Source: Clostridiales bacterium (GTDB taxonomy: Bacteria > Bacillota > Clostridia > Peptostreptococcales > Anaerovoracaceae). From it: a stretch of DNA of 37,820 nt. Within the stretch, counting starts at the first letter, position 1; each line of letters begins with the position of its first letter. The stretch lies in the NCBI GenBank assembly GCA_022780965.1, contig JALEUQ010000056.1, forward strand, positions 1-37,820, given 5' to 3'. Shown here in pieces: positions 36,266 through 37,820 of the stretch. A model generated the notes under the pieces. It was given only the letters and a program-made list of their open reading frames with translations. It ran no database searches and had not been told where the DNA came from. Position numbers and translations under genes: made by a program.

Positions 36266-37820
36266 CTATTTCTTATTACCTTTAACGTATCTCTTGGAAC
36301 GCTTAACGTCTGTCTTCTTTGTATCAGATTTAATATCCTTGTTTACTGACTGATCACTGCTCTGAGCAGTTTCAACTGCTGCCTCAACTGCAGGTGCATC
36401 CACCCGGTTTGCCGGTGCGGCAAGCTCCCCGTCGCCACTGGCTTTCTTATCTTTTTTAGCTTTCTTAATGTTGGCTTCAACCTGTTTCTCGTATTTGCTA
36501 AGCTGTCCCGGTCTGTTGAACTCATAATAGAGCGGCGAACAGATTGATATTGACGAATATGCTCCCGCAATGACTCCAACCATTAATGGAAGTACAAATT
36601 CTCTTATGGATGATCCTCCCATGGCAGCAAGCGGAATCATTACGATGAGTGTCGTTGCCGATGTCATCAGTGATCTTCCAAGTGTCTGAGTAATACTTCT
36701 GTCAAGGGTATTTACAATATCCTGTTTCCTGCTGTATTTTGAATTCTCACGCACTCTGTCAAATATTACGATTGTATCATTGATTGAATATCCCACTACA
36801 GTCAGAACGCCCGCAATGAACGGATTGTTAACTGTAATGTTGAATATTGAATAGAAAGCAATTACAACAAGTACGTCATGAAGTACACCAAGAAGTGATG
36901 CTCCGCCGTACTTCCAGTTTCTGAATCTGATTCGAATGTATACAAGCATGCAAAGTGCTGCAATTATTATGGCAAGTATCGCGTTGTTTCTCAACTCCTT
37001 GCCTATTGAAGGTCCGAAGAGTTCCTGAGCCACCACATTTTTGTCAGTAGTTCCGAATTCTTCGTTTATTGCTGTAATAACCTTGGCTCTTTCATCGTTG
37101 TTCAGGTCTGTAATTGTCCTTATTACGATCTCCTGATTATCACTTCCTGAGTATATGATTTCCGGATCAAGATCAAAATCCTTGATTGCTTTGTCTACCT
37201 TATCGATGTCTACCTGCTTGCCCATGTCCATCTGAATCATGGTTCCTCCAGTGAAGTCGATACCATAGTTAAGGCCGCTGTGGAATACAGCCGATCCTGC
37301 ACCGAGAAGGAATATGATTACCGATATTGCATAGAACTTCTTCCTGTGTCTGATGAAATGCAGATCTTTTTTAATTGAGAATGTAGCGCTTCCGTCAGCT
37401 TTAACACCGAACATGCTGTTCCTTGCAAATCTTGTGCTGTTTGCCATGAGACCAACATAGAGCTGAGTAACTACGAGTGCTGTGAAAATACCGATCACAA
37501 TACCGAGCATGAATGTGAAAGCAAATCCTCTAACAGAACTTGTGCCGATTTCATATAAGATGACTGCAGCTATTAAAGTAGTAACCTGAGAGTCGACAAT
37601 AGTCTTCATTGCTCTCTTGGTACCTTCCTGAGCTGCTATTCTTATTGTCTTGCCGTTTGATATTTCTTCTCGGATTCTGGAGAATATTATTACGTTGTCA
37701 TCGACAGCCATACCTATTGAAAGTATGATACCTGCCATTCCCGGCAGGGTCAGTACCGAACCCATGAGAGACATGGAATTAAGGAGAATAAGTACATACA
37801 GCATAAGCGCAATGTCTGCT
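36266..37820 (-). CDS. secDF: Fused protein translocase subunit SecDF (5' part outside window)
   Basis: The open frame continues to the right edge; the last codons (ADIALMLYVL) are upstream of the first ATG, so the N-terminal SecD half is cut off. The visible part has the SecD end GMAVDDNVIIFSRIREEI and the linking loop, then SecF beginning with DLHFIRHRKKFYAISVII and SGLNYGIDFTGGTMIQMDMG. GYSINDTIVIFDRVRENS is the SecF signature. The C-terminus is Lys-rich, with an Ala/Glu-rich linker and a KRSKRYVKGNKK end. SecDF uses the proton gradient to pull secreted proteins through SecYEG. A single fused ORF is usual in Firmicutes. Confidence 0.95.
   Translation of the reverse strand, partial: ADIALMLYVLILLNSMSLMGSVLTLPGMAGIILSIGMAVDDNVIIFSRIREEISNGKTIRIAAQEGTKRAMKTIVDSQVTTLIAAVILYEIGTSSVRGFAFTFMLGIVIGIFTALVVTQLYVGLMANSTRFARNSMFGVKADGSATFSIKKDLHFIRHRKKFYAISVIIFLLGAGSAVFHSGLNYGIDFTGGTMIQMDMGKQVDIDKVDKAIKDFDLDPEIIYSGSDNQEIVIRTITDLNNDERAKVITAINEEFGTTDKNVVAQELFGPSIGKELRNNAILAIIIAALCMLVYIRIRFRNWKYGGASLLGVLHDVLVVIAFYSIFNITVNNPFIAGVLTVVGYSINDTIVIFDRVRENSKYSRKQDIVNTLDRSITQTLGRSLMTSATTLIVMIPLAAMGGSSIREFVLPLMVGVIAGAYSSISICSPLYYEFNRPGQLSKYEKQVEANIKKAKKDKKASGDGELAAPANRVDAPAVEAAVETAQSSDQSVNKDIKSDTKKTDVKRSKRYVKGNKK

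Overview
The window comes from a low-to-moderate-GC member of the Firmicutes, class Clostridia. The gene families (Asp23, YlbF, RNase J, HemZ, a YneA-like LysM protein, fused SecDF) and the nusB-xseAB-ispA-dxs-tlyA order support this. An asporogenous anaerobe of the Eubacteriales Family XIII/Anaerovoracaceae type is plausible, but that is a guess without a database search. All 34 genes I can support lie on the minus strand, so transcription runs from high to low coordinates. Coding density is very high: many neighbours overlap by 1 to 28 bp, and the only sizeable gap is about 190 bp at the left end.

In transcription order from the right edge, the first block is housekeeping for secretion, stress and translation: secDF (cut by the edge), a bifunctional (p)ppGpp synthetase/hydrolase, D-aminoacyl-tRNA deacylase, an MBL-fold hydrolase, a HemZ-like radical SAM enzyme, hisS, aspS, nadD, the Ap4A hydrolase yqeK, rsfS, leuS, RNase J and ylbF. 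A promoter just after ylbF drives efp. A hairpin terminator then sits directly in front of mltG, which opens a second run: mltG, an O-methyltransferase and a U32 protein (probably the pair making 5-methoxyuridine in tRNA), a CNNM/CBS membrane protein, asp23, nusB, a TsaD-like paralogue, xseA, xseB, ispA, dxs and tlyA. In many spore-forming clostridia tlyA is followed by argR, recN, spoIVB and spo0A. Here it runs straight into mutS, mutL and miaA.

The left 6 kb is the least standard part. After miaA, where hfq is commonly found, there is instead a XerS-like tyrosine recombinase starting at TTG inside the miaA end. One base after its stop begins a secreted GLUG-repeat protein with an Asp/Ser-rich linker. 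A methionine gamma-lyase/aluminium-resistance family PLP protein and a small nitroreductase follow.

The 190-bp gap at the left end holds a consensus promoter (TTGACA, 17-bp spacer, TATAAT) and four LexA/SOS-box-like sites. They lead into a truncated gene for a small membrane-anchored LysM protein, best explained as a YneA-type, SOS-controlled cell-division inhibitor. I found no tRNA, rRNA, CRISPR array, insertion sequence or T-box leader. Most of the window is ordinary core genome. The best candidates for something new are the recombinase/GLUG pair, the four-site SOS promoter and the TsaD-like paralogue.
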